Positions 1 to 8,837 are shown, counted from the stretch's first letter. The stretch: DNA of 22,011 nt from JAPLZH01 sp964450345 (GCA_964450345.1 CAYVEL010000010.1:1-22011), one strand, 5' to 3'. Made by a program: numbers and translations. Notes: generated from the sequence alone by a model not told the origin.

Positions 1-392
1 CTTTGAGATAGGGTGTGGTCGAATTGATTTTGACCGACGTCTACTGCATAAATATGTTTAGCTCCATTTCTAAGTAGACAATGACTAAAACCACCAGTAG
101 AAGAGCCAATGTCTAAACAAACTTTATCTTTTGGATTTACACCAAATTTCTCAAGCGCTTTTTCTAGTTTAAGACCACCACGACTTACGTATGGATTTAT
201 TTCTGAAATTGTTATTTCTGAATTTTCATCTACTAATTCTCCAGCTTTTGAAGCTAAAATTTCTGTCTTTGAGCCATCCTGATTAATTTTCCTGTACGAA
301 ATCTTATTTCTCTTAATTAGATCAAGTACCTGAGAACGGCTTTTTACTAGTCCTCTGTCTGTTATTAGTTTATCTATACGTATTTTAGCCAT
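1..392 (-). CDS. tlyA: TlyA-family rRNA 2'-O-methyltransferase (hemolysin A-like), C-terminus cut by window edge
   Basis: The gene reads on the minus strand from an ATG at 392 and runs off the left edge; 130 residues are visible. Residues 1-65 form an S4 RNA-binding domain (MAKIRIDKLITDRGLVKSRS at the start). Residues 68-82 hold the family signature YVSRGGLKLEKALEK, followed by the SAM-binding motif I of an FtsJ-like Rossmann methyltransferase (LDIGSSTGGFS, about 93-103) and the AVDVGQNQ segment at 116-123. TlyA enzymes methylate cytidine 2'-OH groups in 16S and 23S rRNA; this role is known for the family and assumed here. The catalytic C-terminal half lies outside the window. It is divergent from the ZIP transporter gene, with 65 bases between the start codons. 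No Shine-Dalgarno is visible. Confidence 0.93.
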   Translation of the reverse strand, partial: MAKIRIDKLITDRGLVKSRSQVLDLIKRNKISYRKINQDGSKTEILASKAGELVDENSEITISEINPYVSRGGLKLEKALEKFGVNPKDKVCLDIGSSTGGFSHCLLRNGAKHIYAVDVGQNQFDHTLSQ

Positions 393-457
393 TTTCTAGG
401 TGTCGTTTATTGTGTTATTATTTATATTAATTACATTTAACAAATTAGCAAGTCTAT

Positions 458-1255
458 ATGATATATATATTAGCGGTTCTAGCGTTTGTCTTCACTTTTT
501 TAGGTGGAGTATTCGCTCTAAAATTTAAAGACAAATTACATCTAATCGCGGGGTTCAGCGCGGGAGCGGTACTCGGTCTAGCCTTTTTTGATTTGATTCC
601 AGAAGCATTAGAAATATCTGAAGGTTATTTTGACGCGTCACAGGTCATGACTGTATTTGCGCTGGCTTTCATTGCTTACACCATCTTAGACAGAATGTTT
701 CTACATCACAGTCACGGTAATGAAGAGGTGATATGTCAAAACGAAACTCACGGACACAAAGCTACTAGAAATCCAATGTTGGGTGTCGGCGCATTATCAT
801 TGCATAGTTTGTTTGACGGCTTGGCTATCGGTCTATCTTTTCAGGTTTCTATAAGTACAGGTATCATCGTGGCTATTGCTGTTTTGGCTCATGATTTTTC
901 TGATGGAATTAATACTGTTAACTTTGTATTAAAAAATGAGGGTGATGGACATGAACATGATCACGCAGAAGGTGAAAAGTGTAACAGTGGGCATAAAAAG
1001 GTTTATAAATGGTTATTAGTAGATTCGATTGCTCCTGTAATTGGTGTGGTGCTTGGTTCTATAATTATTCTTCCTGATAATGTTGTGGGTATTATAGTCG
1101 CTGCTTTTGCTGGATTCTTTACTTATCTTGGAGCCTCGGAATTACTTCCAGAGAGTTATCATAATCATCCTTCATGGGCTACTACTTTAATGACTGTGCT
1201 TGGTATGGGGGTTATTTATTCTATTATTAAGTTAGGTGAATTAGGTCTTTCATAA
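458..1255 (+). CDS. ZIP-family divalent metal (zinc/iron) transporter
   Basis: The product is a 265-residue polytopic inner-membrane protein. It has the ZIP fold: three N-terminal membrane segments, a short loop, then the metal-binding pair of helices. These carry HSLFDGLAIG at residues 116-125 and HDFSDG at 145-150 (canonical HExxDG-like, here with Asp at the usual Glu position). A His-rich cytoplasmic loop (164-183, with GHEHDHAEG) lies between TM5 and TM6, unlike the usual TM3-TM4 position. The C-terminus has the typical F.YLGASELLPESYH segment (221-235). ZIP proteins import Zn2+, Fe2+ or Mn2+; the specific ion cannot be read from sequence. It begins at an ATG with no Shine-Dalgarno, 65 bases from divergent tlyA, and is followed 15 bases later by the DUF456 gene, so the two are probably co-transcribed. 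Confidence 0.9.
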   Translation: MIYILAVLAFVFTFLGGVFALKFKDKLHLIAGFSAGAVLGLAFFDLIPEALEISEGYFDASQVMTVFALAFIAYTILDRMFLHHSHGNEEVICQNETHGHKATRNPMLGVGALSLHSLFDGLAIGLSFQVSISTGIIVAIAVLAHDFSDGINTVNFVLKNEGDGHEHDHAEGEKCNSGHKKVYKWLLVDSIAPVIGVVLGSIIILPDNVVGIIVAAFAGFFTYLGASELLPESYHNHPSWATTLMTVLGMGVIYSIIKLGELGLS

Positions 1256-1270
1256 AATCTTTTATAAAAA

Positions 1271-1756
1271 ATGCTTACATTAATTACAATTATTTTTATA
1301 GTTCTAGCAGGTTTAGGGGTTTTGTTTTCTCTAGTTCCTTTTGCTCCATCTGTTCTATTAATGACAATTACTATCACTCTTTATGCGATGATAGATAATT
1401 TTCAGAGAGTTACTATCGGTAACTTAATGGTTATCCTAGGTATTTATTTAGTTAGCTTCATAGTAGATAACTTCTTAGGAATGGCATGGGCTAGATATAA
1501 GGGTGCTACATTTGCTAGCTTGATGTGGGGAATGCTAGGTACAATATTGGGTTTCGTTATTATTCCACCAATCGGAGCGATTTTCGGTCTTTTCTTAGGA
1601 GTATTTTTATCAGAGCTACATCACAGACATAATTCAGGAAAGGCATTTGATATTGCTAAGGCTACTGTAGTTGGTCAGCTTGCAGCTACTATTGTTAATT
1701 TTATATTAGCTTTTGTTTTGTTTGTATTGTTTATTTCATTTATTTTCTGGATTTAA
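1271..1756 (+). CDS. DUF456 family membrane protein
   Basis: This 161-residue protein is almost entirely hydrophobic, with about four or five membrane segments. The central stretch at residues 73-115, rich in Gly (RYKGATFASLMWGMLGTILG, then IIPPIGAIFG and FLGVFLSEL), matches the conserved glycine-rich core of DUF456 as I know it. The family function is not established, so none is assigned. The gene sits 15 bases after the ZIP transporter gene on the same strand and is probably in the same transcript. The length is normal for the family. Confidence 0.8.
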   Translation: MLTLITIIFIVLAGLGVLFSLVPFAPSVLLMTITITLYAMIDNFQRVTIGNLMVILGIYLVSFIVDNFLGMAWARYKGATFASLMWGMLGTILGFVIIPPIGAIFGLFLGVFLSELHHRHNSGKAFDIAKATVVGQLAATIVNFILAFVLFVLFISFIFWI

Positions 1757-1812
1757 TCTAAAGTTATTTAAGTCGGTAAATAGGAAAGCGTTTTTTGTTT
1801 TAATAAAAGATT

Positions 1813-2601
1813 ATGAAAGATTCTGTTTACGAAAATATTGTTTCTGAGATTAATAAAAGCGCCAGTTTTAAAAAAGCGGAGGTTTTATCCCGCTTTTTTA
1901 AAACTGGCGCAGGCGAGTACGGTGAAGGAGATAAATTCATAGGTATTACAGTTCCAGTACTTAGACAGATTGCAAAAAGTTTCGTAGAAGCATCTTTCGC
2001 GGATGTTCAGAAATTATTAAATAGTGAAATACACGAACATAGGTCTATTGGTCTTTTTATTTTGACATATAAGTTAGAAAGAAAAGCAAAGAAAGAGACT
2101 AGTAAAAAAGAAGCTGGCAAAAATAAATCTGAGAAAAATATAGATTTAAAAAAGATTGAATCAAGAAATCTTAAAGAAGTTTATGATTTCTACATGAAAA
2201 ATTTATCGAGAATTAATAATTGGGATTTAGTAGATCTTTCTTGTTATAGAGTAGTTGGAAGATATTGTTTTGAAAATAAAAAAGATTCAGTATTAATTAG
2301 GTTAGCAAAGAGTAAAAAACTTTGGGAAAAGAGAATTGGAATGGTTTCAGTTTATTACTATATTAAACACGGCAGACCAGAATTCGTATACGATTTAGTT
2401 AATATTTTAATGAATGATAAACATGATTTAATGCATAAGGCATGTGGATGGATGCTTAGAGAGGCAGGTAAGGTAAATGAGAAGGAATTAGAGCTCTACG
2501 TGGCCCAAAATGCCCCTAGAATGCCTAGAACTATGCTTAGATATGCTATTGAACGTATGAGCGAGAATAAGAGGCAGTATATGCTAAAATTGAAGAATTA
2601 A
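1813..2601 (+). CDS. AlkD-like DNA glycosylase / DNA alkylation repair protein (HEAT-like repeats)
   Basis: The 262-residue protein is mostly alpha-helical, as in the AlkD/AlkC-type HEAT-repeat glycosylases that remove 3- and 7-alkylpurines without base flipping. The start of the conserved region reads FFKTGAGEYGEGDKFIGITV. The motif NNWDLVDLS carries the Trp and Asp (W-x3-D) that match the catalytic W109 and D113 of Bacillus cereus AlkD, and WEKRIGMVS supplies the Arg that matches R148. A Lys-rich insertion (about residues 88-118) separates two helical repeats. Family assignment is from these motifs; activity is inferred. Oddity: bases 1859-1910 inside the N-terminal coding part form a perfect 21-bp inverted repeat. 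The gene is 11 bases upstream of the DHH phosphoesterase gene. Confidence 0.88.
   Translation: MKDSVYENIVSEINKSASFKKAEVLSRFFKTGAGEYGEGDKFIGITVPVLRQIAKSFVEASFADVQKLLNSEIHEHRSIGLFILTYKLERKAKKETSKKEAGKNKSEKNIDLKKIESRNLKEVYDFYMKNLSRINNWDLVDLSCYRVVGRYCFENKKDSVLIRLAKSKKLWEKRIGMVSVYYYIKHGRPEFVYDLVNILMNDKHDLMHKACGWMLREAGKVNEKELELYVAQNAPRMPRTMLRYAIERMSENKRQYMLKLKN
1859..1910. repeat. Perfect 21-bp inverted repeat inside the alkD-like coding sequence
   Basis: The left arm at 1859-1879 and the right arm at 1890-1910 are exact reverse complements, separated by 10 bases. The ends are GC-rich (GCGCCAG / CTGGCGC) and the inner part is AAAAAAGCGG / CCGCTTTTTT, so the RNA resembles a bidirectional terminator hairpin, yet it lies wholly within the open reading frame. 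The right arm encodes the conserved FFKTGA segment; the left arm encodes the less conserved SASFKKA. Confidence 0.95.
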
Positions 2602-2612
2602 TTTATATAAAT

Positions 2613-3626
2613 ATGGATACTATAACTGAAGTTAAGAATAAGGCTGCAGAAATTAAAGATGTAATTTCTAAGGCGGGTAAGATATTGCTGACCTGTCATC
2701 CTCATCCGGACGCTGATTCGATCGGTACTGGTTTAGCTTTATATGAATATTTAACTTCCATTGGAAAGAAGGTAGATTATATTGCTGGTGATTCTGGAAT
2801 TGTTCCATTTATGAAGAATTTTCCTTTATCAGAAAATATCTTAAATAAAAACATATTCGATATTAATTTTTCTGATTATGATTTATTTTTGATTCATGAT
2901 ATCGGATCTTTAGAAATGATTAGTAAAAAAACAGGATTTTCTCTACCAGAAAATTTAAACTCTATTTTAATAGATCATCATTTTTCTAATACAGGTTTTG
3001 GTAAATTAAATTTAATTTGTAAAAAAGCGCCATCTACCGCTGAAATTATTTATTTATTGATAAAAGAAATGGGTGGGGAAATTACTCATTCTATGGCACT
3101 TAATCTAATGATGGGTATTTGGACAGATACTGGTGGTTTTCAATATCCTCTGACAAATACTGTGACTTTTGAAATCGCTACAGAAATTTCAAAAATTGCA
3201 CCAGATTATCCTAAGACATTGAGTAATATATTAAATAGTTTAGAAAAGGCAGATATTAAATATGTCGGTATGACTCTTGGTTCTCTTAAAGAATTTGCTG
3301 ATGGTAAATTAGCTGTCACTATGGTTACTAAGGAAGAATTAGAGAAGAACGGTATTGGTAAAGATAATATTTCATCACATTTATTTATTAATATGCTTAA
3401 GGCTGTTTCTGAATGGGGTGTTGTAGCTACAATGGTTGAGGAAGAAGCCGGAAATATGAAATGTAGTTTTAGAACTAATAATCCTGATATGTTCGATCTT
3501 ACTAAAATTGCTACAGCGCTTGGAGGTGGAGGGCATAAAGCAGCAGCCGGTGCGAATATTAAACTTCCTCCAGAAGAAGCTAGAAATCTACTTGTTAAGA
3601 CTTATGAAGAAATATACAAGAAGTAA
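2613..3626 (+). CDS. DHH/DHHA1 phosphoesterase, NrnA-like (oligoribonuclease / pAp phosphatase type)
   Basis: The 337-residue protein has the whole two-domain plan. The DHH domain has HPHPDADSIGTG at 29-40 (metal-binding His and two Asp), a second Asp-containing strand LIHDIGS at 93-99, DHH at 121-123 in LIDHHFSN, and TDTGGF at 171-176. The C-terminal DHHA1 domain ends with the substrate-binding GGGGHKAAAG at 304-313. Relatives of this size are NrnA-type enzymes that degrade nanoRNAs of 2-5 nucleotides and dephosphorylate pAp in the cytoplasm; some cleave cyclic dinucleotides. The exact substrate cannot be told from sequence. It follows the alkD-like gene by 11 bases and is probably co-transcribed with it. 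Confidence 0.9.
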   Translation: MDTITEVKNKAAEIKDVISKAGKILLTCHPHPDADSIGTGLALYEYLTSIGKKVDYIAGDSGIVPFMKNFPLSENILNKNIFDINFSDYDLFLIHDIGSLEMISKKTGFSLPENLNSILIDHHFSNTGFGKLNLICKKAPSTAEIIYLLIKEMGGEITHSMALNLMMGIWTDTGGFQYPLTNTVTFEIATEISKIAPDYPKTLSNILNSLEKADIKYVGMTLGSLKEFADGKLAVTMVTKEELEKNGIGKDNISSHLFINMLKAVSEWGVVATMVEEEAGNMKCSFRTNNPDMFDLTKIATALGGGGHKAAAGANIKLPPEEARNLLVKTYEEIYKK

Positions 3627-3705
3627 TCAACAGTTTCTAAAAACTTTATCATTTCTTTAGAATTTCTTTATCTAAACTTTATCTTTGAAAAGTTAAAATT
3701 GTGGC

Positions 3706-6506
3706 ATGAAAAAAATTATATTTCTTGCCACTTTTTTGTTATCAGGAAATCTCGCCTATGCGGATACTATTATGACCGTAGGCGATATTAGTGAGAGAAT
3801 GGTTTTAGTAAAAGAATCTAGCCCGTATATCGTTAATGAAAGCGTTGAATTAAAGGGCGGTATAGATATTTCTCCAGGAGTAAAAATCATTTTTAATAAT
3901 AATTCTAAGATTTATTCTAGTGGTGATTTTAGTATTATTGGTGGTGATGCTGANNNNNNNNNNNNNNNNNNNNNNNNNNNNNNNNNNNNNNNNNNNNNNN
4001 NNNNNNNNNNNNNNNNNNNNNNNNNNNNNNNNNNNNNNNNNNNNNNNNNNNNNATAATTCTAAGATTTATTCTAGTGGTGATTTTAGTATTATTGGTGGT
4101 GATGCTGAAGCAGAAAAAATACATCTTTCTGGTCTAGGTGGAATTTATTTATTAAATGGTAAAGGGAGTATTAGTAATCTGATTTCAGATAAACCTTCAG
4201 TTAATCTAATTAATTCATCCAGTACAATTTCTAAAATAGATTTAAGAGGATTTAATAAGATCGGACTTGATCTTAGCGCTAATAGTAGAGTGGCTCTAGA
4301 TAATTCGTATTTCGCTTCATCTACTTCTGCTACGGCTATTAGTGTTAAAGCTGGCTCTATACTGAATGCTAAAAATAATATTTTCGGTGATTTAAAATAT
4401 GGAATAGTTTTAGAGGGTAAACCTGTTCTAATGTTTAATTTTTTTGATACTGTTTTTGCCGAAGGTTACGGTATGACTATTAAAAATAATATTTTCGAAA
4501 GTATTTCCTCTCATGCATTAAATAATAAGAGATACGATGATGGTGCTGTACTCGTAGATGCACGAGAAAATTGGTGGGGCTCAGAGAATGGTCCGAGTGT
4601 AGATGAATATGAAAACGATACGGGTGGTACTAGAGCGGCAGGGCTCGTAGATATTTCTAATTGGTTAAAGAAAAGACCAGAAGGAGTTCATAAAATAGTC
4701 ATGTTTATTCCAGGAATTCAAGCTTCTCGTCTACACACTAAAACAGATGGTGAATTGAATAAGAGATGGGAACCTATAAGTAATAATGACGTTAAAGCTT
4801 TATTTATGGATTCAGATGGTTTGAGTAAAGACAGAACAGTTATTGCTAAAGAAATTATTGATGAAGCTTTTTCCTTTAATGTATATAAAAGTTTAATTGA
4901 ATATCTAGATAATCTAAAAAAGGAAAATAAAATTTCAGAATGGGTGAGCTATCCATATGATTGGAGAAATAGTATAGAAGATATATCAGATTCTATTTTT
5001 ACTAAAATAAAAGATGTAATAGAAAAAGATAGCTCAGTCAGTATAGATTTAATAGGCCATAGTAATGGTGGATTGATTACTAAATTGGTAATTAATAAAT
5101 TAGTTAAAGCAGGTCTTTCTAATAATATTAATAATGAAATTTTCGTTGCGGTACCAGAGCTTGGTGCTCCGAAAGTTGTAGGATCATTACTACATGGTGA
5201 CGGTCAAGAATTAGCTAAAGGTTTGATTCTTAATAAAGAGACAGCGAAAGGCTTTTCAGAATATATGCCTGGTGCATTTGGTCTAATTCCTTCAGATAAG
5301 TATTTCGAAAATGCTTCAGAAACTGAAAGTCAGATTATCAGTTTTAAGAATACTAAGGATTTTAGTTTTATTCCTAAAGCATACGGAGCTGAAATCACTA
5401 CTTATGATAATTTAAAATCATATATGAATGGAGAGGATGGTACGAGAATTAAGCCGAGCCTATCAGACGATCAGAAACCGAATGTTTTAAAAACAAATTT
5501 TATTAATAATTCTAGTGAGATTCATAACACAATAGACCCGCTCGATAAAACATTCGAGAATTCATATAACATTATAGGTTATGGTTTAGCCACACCTTCC
5601 GGTATTAATTATGAAGGTGAGAAAGAAGCTGTCTGTGTTAAGAGCTACTGTACTTTCGTAAATAATTTAGCACGTAGCTGGAAATTTACTGATGGAGACG
5701 GGACTGTTCCTATTACTAGTGCGGAATATAATACCGGTGGAAAATATTATTTTAATTTAAAAGAATATAATAAATCCGGTCTACTAGGATCTAATATTAA
5801 TCGTTCACACGGCGATATTCTAGAAATTCCAGATATTCTTAAATTACTCGGTGATATTATTTTACTTGGACATATTGATACAGAAAGTAAATTCATATCT
5901 CAGATTCGCTCAGCTGAAGAAGGCTCTATGATTAAAGTAAAAACTCATTCTCCTGTAAATCTATATGTTAAAGACAGTGATGGAAGAGTGGTATCTATGG
6001 AAAAACTTCCTGATGGAAATACTAAAGTGGTAAATGAAATACCTAATGCGGTAATAGATGATGCTGGTTCCTTCGGAATGATATTACCTGCTCAAAATAT
6101 AAATATAGATGTTAAAGGTAATGATGATGGGTATTTCGGTTTATCTATAGAAAAGCTAAATAAGAATATGATTACAGTTTCCAGTTCTTCATTCATGAAT
6201 ATCCCTGTTTCTACGACCATCGTCGCGACGGTTTCTCTGTCTCAGTCTAATGTCGCCTCGACTACCATGAGTCTCTATTTTAATTCTGATAAAATAAGCG
6301 ATTTAGTAATTCCAAGTGGAACAGATTTCATAAAAGAGAAGAGTAGGAAAAATATAAAAGAGAGAATTGATTCAAAAAAGAAAGATAGATTCAGAAGTGA
6401 GAAGTTCTTTAAATGGATTGAGAAAAAGATGGATAAGATAGAGGAAATGGAAAAAGCTGATAAAATGTTAGAATATAATCATGCAAAAGAAGTTCACAAA
6501 AAATAA
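3706..6506 (+). CDS. Secreted beta-helix + LCAT-like alpha/beta hydrolase (lipase/acyltransferase fold), interrupted by an assembly gap
   Basis: This is one gene broken by 100 Ns. If the Ns and one of the two identical 55-base flanks are removed (155 bases), the frame starting at ATG 3706 runs open to 6506, giving 881 residues. It has a signal peptide (MKKIIFLATFLLSGNLAYA), then a repetitive Asn/Ser/Ile-rich beta-helix-like region ending near ENWWGSENGPS. An alpha/beta-hydrolase domain begins at IVMFIPGIQASRL, a start like lecithin:cholesterol acyltransferases. The nucleophile motif is GHSNGG (Ser at 5061-5063), the acid DGDGTVP (5691-5711) and the histidine SHGD (His at 5808-5810), in LCAT/lipase order. 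A beta-rich tail and a charged, probably coiled C-terminus (6330-6506) follow. It likely acts outside the cell on lipid or another ester; the substrate is unknown. It overlaps the next gene by 26 bases. Confidence 0.82.
3899..3953 (+). repeat. 55-base direct repeat flanking the gap, left copy
   Basis: This stretch, starting ATAATTCTAAG and ending GGTGATGCTGA, is identical to 4054-4108 on the other side of the Ns. Because collapsing the two copies plus the gap restores a single frame, the simplest reading is unmerged overlapping contig ends rather than a biological repeat. Confidence 0.93.
3954..4053. other. Scaffold gap of 100 Ns
   Basis: Exactly 100 undetermined bases fall inside the hydrolase gene. 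The round number suggests a placeholder rather than a measured gap. Short reading frames that span it on either strand are not real. Confidence 0.99.
4054..4108 (+). repeat. 55-base direct repeat flanking the gap, right copy
   Basis: Identical to 3899-3953. The offset between copies is 155 bases, which equals the number that must be removed to bring the upstream (3706) and downstream reading frames into register. Confidence 0.93.
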
Positions 6507-7434
6507 TTACGGAGCGGTATGGGTCTCTCATTCATCTATGGGCGACTTCATTAAATGTCCTCGTGCATATTACCTAAAGAATATGTGGAAGAATCCTGAT
6601 AATAACCGTAAGATGTCTATTGTTAATCCTGTGCTTTCTCTAGGATCTGCTGTGCATGATGTTCTAGAAGGTTTAGCTCAATATAAAGCAGAAGAAAGAC
6701 AGAATGTTAAAGTTTTTTCACAGTATGAAGAAGTTTGGAAAAAATACTCTGGAAAGATTGGTGGATTCAGTGATGCCGAAGAAGAGCAAAAATTCAAAGA
6801 ACGTGGAAGAAAAATGATTGAGAGAGTAATGAATAATATGGGTCCACTTAAAAACAAAGCTTTAAAATTAAAAGAAGCTGAAGGTGGAATGCCTCCGAAT
6901 TTCCTTCTGTCAGAAGAAGATAATATTATTCTCTGCGGAAAGATAGACTGGCTCGAATATGTTCCTGAAACAGACTCTATTAAAGTTCTAGACTTTAAGA
7001 CAGGAAAGAATGATGAAGATTCTGATTCACTACAGTTACCTATATATCAGTTGCTTCTTAATAAACTTCAGAAAAGGAAAGTTACAGGCGCTAGTTATTG
7101 GTATATAGATAGAGAAGATGTACCTAGAGAGGTAGAACTACCTACACTAGAAGATTCATATACTAGGGTTATAAAAGTCGCTAAAGAGGTTAAAAATGCC
7201 CGTACAGAAGGTAAATTCGTCTGTCCGAGAGGAAGTAAGGGTTGTTTCTCCTGTACTCCTTTTGAGATGATTCTTAAAGGCGAGGCAGAACACATCGGTA
7301 TCGGTAATTACGGACAGGATCTGTACATGGTAAAAGAAAATAAACTCGGTAAAGCTAGTTCGGATATTTCTGATTCTGAAAAGCCTGCTTCTAGTAATAA
7401 TGACGGGGTGGAGTCGGCGGATATCATCTTTTAA
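6481..7434 (+). CDS. PD-(D/E)XK nuclease with putative Fe-S cysteine cluster (AddB/RecB C-terminal or Cas4-like)
   Basis: The 317-residue protein has the order of a RecB-family exonuclease domain: SMGDFIKCPRAYYL at 19-32, LGSAVHDVLE at 54-63 (His59), GKIDWLEY at 153-160 (Asp156), VLDFKTGK at 169-176 (Asp171, Lys173), and QLPIYQLL at 185-192 (Gln190). Four cysteines, Cys26 plus Cys248, Cys255 and Cys258, are spaced like the 4Fe-4S set that clamps the nuclease domain of AddB and Cas4. No helicase domain and no CRISPR array or cas gene is present, so it is a free-standing nuclease, perhaps in repair. The C-terminal 40 residues are polar and probably disordered. Its ATG lies 26 bases inside the preceding hydrolase gene, suggesting translational coupling. 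Confidence 0.87.
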   Translation: MQKKFTKNNYGAVWVSHSSMGDFIKCPRAYYLKNMWKNPDNNRKMSIVNPVLSLGSAVHDVLEGLAQYKAEERQNVKVFSQYEEVWKKYSGKIGGFSDAEEEQKFKERGRKMIERVMNNMGPLKNKALKLKEAEGGMPPNFLLSEEDNIILCGKIDWLEYVPETDSIKVLDFKTGKNDEDSDSLQLPIYQLLLNKLQKRKVTGASYWYIDREDVPREVELPTLEDSYTRVIKVAKEVKNARTEGKFVCPRGSKGCFSCTPFEMILKGEAEHIGIGNYGQDLYMVKENKLGKASSDISDSEKPASSNNDGVESADIIF

Positions 7435-7445
7435 GGATATAAAAT

Positions 7446-7513
7446 AAAAATAAACCCCATTCATTTTTCGGAGACTTACGATCGTCTCATAAAAATGAAT
7501 GGGGTTTATTTTT
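7446..7513. terminator. Bidirectional terminator hairpin, copy 1 of a shared-core family
   Basis: Arms of 23 bases at 7446-7468 and 7491-7513 are perfect reverse complements, A-rich on the left and ending in a run of Ts on the right, so they can stop transcription both ways. The hairpin lies between the convergent nuclease and enolase genes, whose stops are at 7434 and 7519. The 22-base loop contains an inner 5-bp stem, GAGAC (7471-7475) with GTCTC (7484-7488), around TTACGATC. The same core occurs in the hairpin at 9808-9874. Confidence 0.92.
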
Positions 7514-7518
7514 TTAGT

Positions 7519-8814
7519 TTATTTTTTAAACTGATTGAACGCACTCTTTCCAGCGTAAACAGCCTTCTTTCCAAGAATTTCTTCAACTCTTAGAAGTTCA
7601 TTGTACTTAGCCATTCTATCGCTTCTTGATAGAGAACCAGTCTTAATCTGACCTGTTCCTGTACCGACTACGAAGTCTGCGATGGTAGAATCTTCTGTTT
7701 CTCCTGAACGGTGAGAAACGATTGAAGTATAGTTGGCTTTCTTTGCCATAATAATAGAATCAATAGTCTCACTTACTGTACCGATCTGGTTAAGCTTAAT
7801 TAGAATTGAGTTAGCAATATTCTTCTCAATACCCATCTGAAGTCTCTTAATATTAGTTACGAATAGATCGTCACCAACAATCTGAATCTTCTTACCAAGC
7901 TTCTTAGTCATTAGATCGTATCCTGACCAATCGTCTTCTGCTAGACCGTCTTCGATAGATATAATAGGGTATTTGTTACACCATTCTTCATAGATAGCTA
8001 CTAGTTCTTCGCTCGTAACTACTTTATTGTCTCTTACTAGGTGATACTTACCATCTTTATAGAATTCAGTAGCAGCTGCATCCATACCGATAAAGATTTC
8101 CTTACCTGGTGTGAAGCCTGCTTTCTTAATAGCTTCCATGATAATTTCTAGAGCATTCTCATTTGAAGAAAGAGTAGGAGCGAAACCACCTTCGTCACCG
8201 ACTAGAGTGTTTAGTTTCTTTTCACTTAGAATTTTCTTTAGAGCGTGGAATACTTCTGTACCATATCTTAGAGCTTCGCTGAAAGTAGGAGCTCCAACTG
8301 GAATAATCATGAACTCCTGAAAGTCTGCTGAGTTCTCAGCATGCTTACCACCATTGAAAATGTTCATCATTGGTGTAGGTAGAACGATAGGATTCTTTGT
8401 CTTAGCAATCTTATTGAAATACTTGTATAGAGGAATTTCTTCACTTTCTGCAGTAGCACGAGCAAAAGCTAGGGATACGCCTAGGATAGCGTTTGCACCA
8501 AGCTTACCCTTGTTATCAGTACCATCTAGTTTAATAAGAGCTTCATCTAATTTTCTCTGATCGAAATCCTTATTAACTAAAGCCTTCTTAATAATAGTGT
8601 TAACATTCTTAACTGCATTTAATACACCTTTTCCGCCGTATCTAGACTTATCTCCATCTCTAAGTTCTACAGCTTCGTGTGAACCTGTTGATGCACCTGA
8701 TGGTACAGCAGCGCGACCGAATGAACCGTCCTTTAGAGTAACATCTACTTCTACAGTAGGATTGCCACGAGAATCTAATATCTCACGGCCTTTAACATTT
8801 ATTATCTTCGACAT
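7519..8814 (-). CDS. eno: Enolase (phosphopyruvate hydratase)
   Basis: Enolase interconverts 2-phosphoglycerate and phosphoenolpyruvate in cytoplasmic glycolysis. From the ATG at 8814 the protein is 431 residues, normal for bacteria. It opens with INVKGREILDSRGNPTVEVD and the loop VPSGASTG, has the metal ligands in GMDAAA (Asp245), SIEDG (Glu288) and VGDDLF (Asp315), the catalytic Glu208 in VGDEGGFAP, Lys340 in LIKLNQIGTVSET, the SHRSGETED loop at 367-375 and Lys391. An upstream in-frame TTG at 8838 would add eight residues, but it overlaps the -10 box, so the ATG is preferred. It has its own promoter and no other gene in its transcript; it ends at the shared-core terminator. Confidence 0.97.
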   Translation of the reverse strand: MSKIINVKGREILDSRGNPTVEVDVTLKDGSFGRAAVPSGASTGSHEAVELRDGDKSRYGGKGVLNAVKNVNTIIKKALVNKDFDQRKLDEALIKLDGTDNKGKLGANAILGVSLAFARATAESEEIPLYKYFNKIAKTKNPIVLPTPMMNIFNGGKHAENSADFQEFMIIPVGAPTFSEALRYGTEVFHALKKILSEKKLNTLVGDEGGFAPTLSSNENALEIIMEAIKKAGFTPGKEIFIGMDAAATEFYKDGKYHLVRDNKVVTSEELVAIYEEWCNKYPIISIEDGLAEDDWSGYDLMTKKLGKKIQIVGDDLFVTNIKRLQMGIEKNIANSILIKLNQIGTVSETIDSIIMAKKANYTSIVSHRSGETEDSTIADFVVGTGTGQIKTGSLSRSDRMAKYNELLRVEEILGKKAVYAGKSAFNQFKK

Positions 8815-8837
8815 ATTTTTTATTAATTTAGATAGCA

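Noticed and set aside
3912..4124. Minus-strand frame spanning the Ns, and the 143-codon plus-strand frame ending at 4137
   Set aside because: Both exist only because Ns are read as open codons; the collapsed gap gives one continuous gene in the plus strand.
6221..6230. 10-bp palindrome CGTCGCGACG inside the hydrolase gene
   Set aside because: Short, within coding sequence, without flanking symmetry; likely chance.
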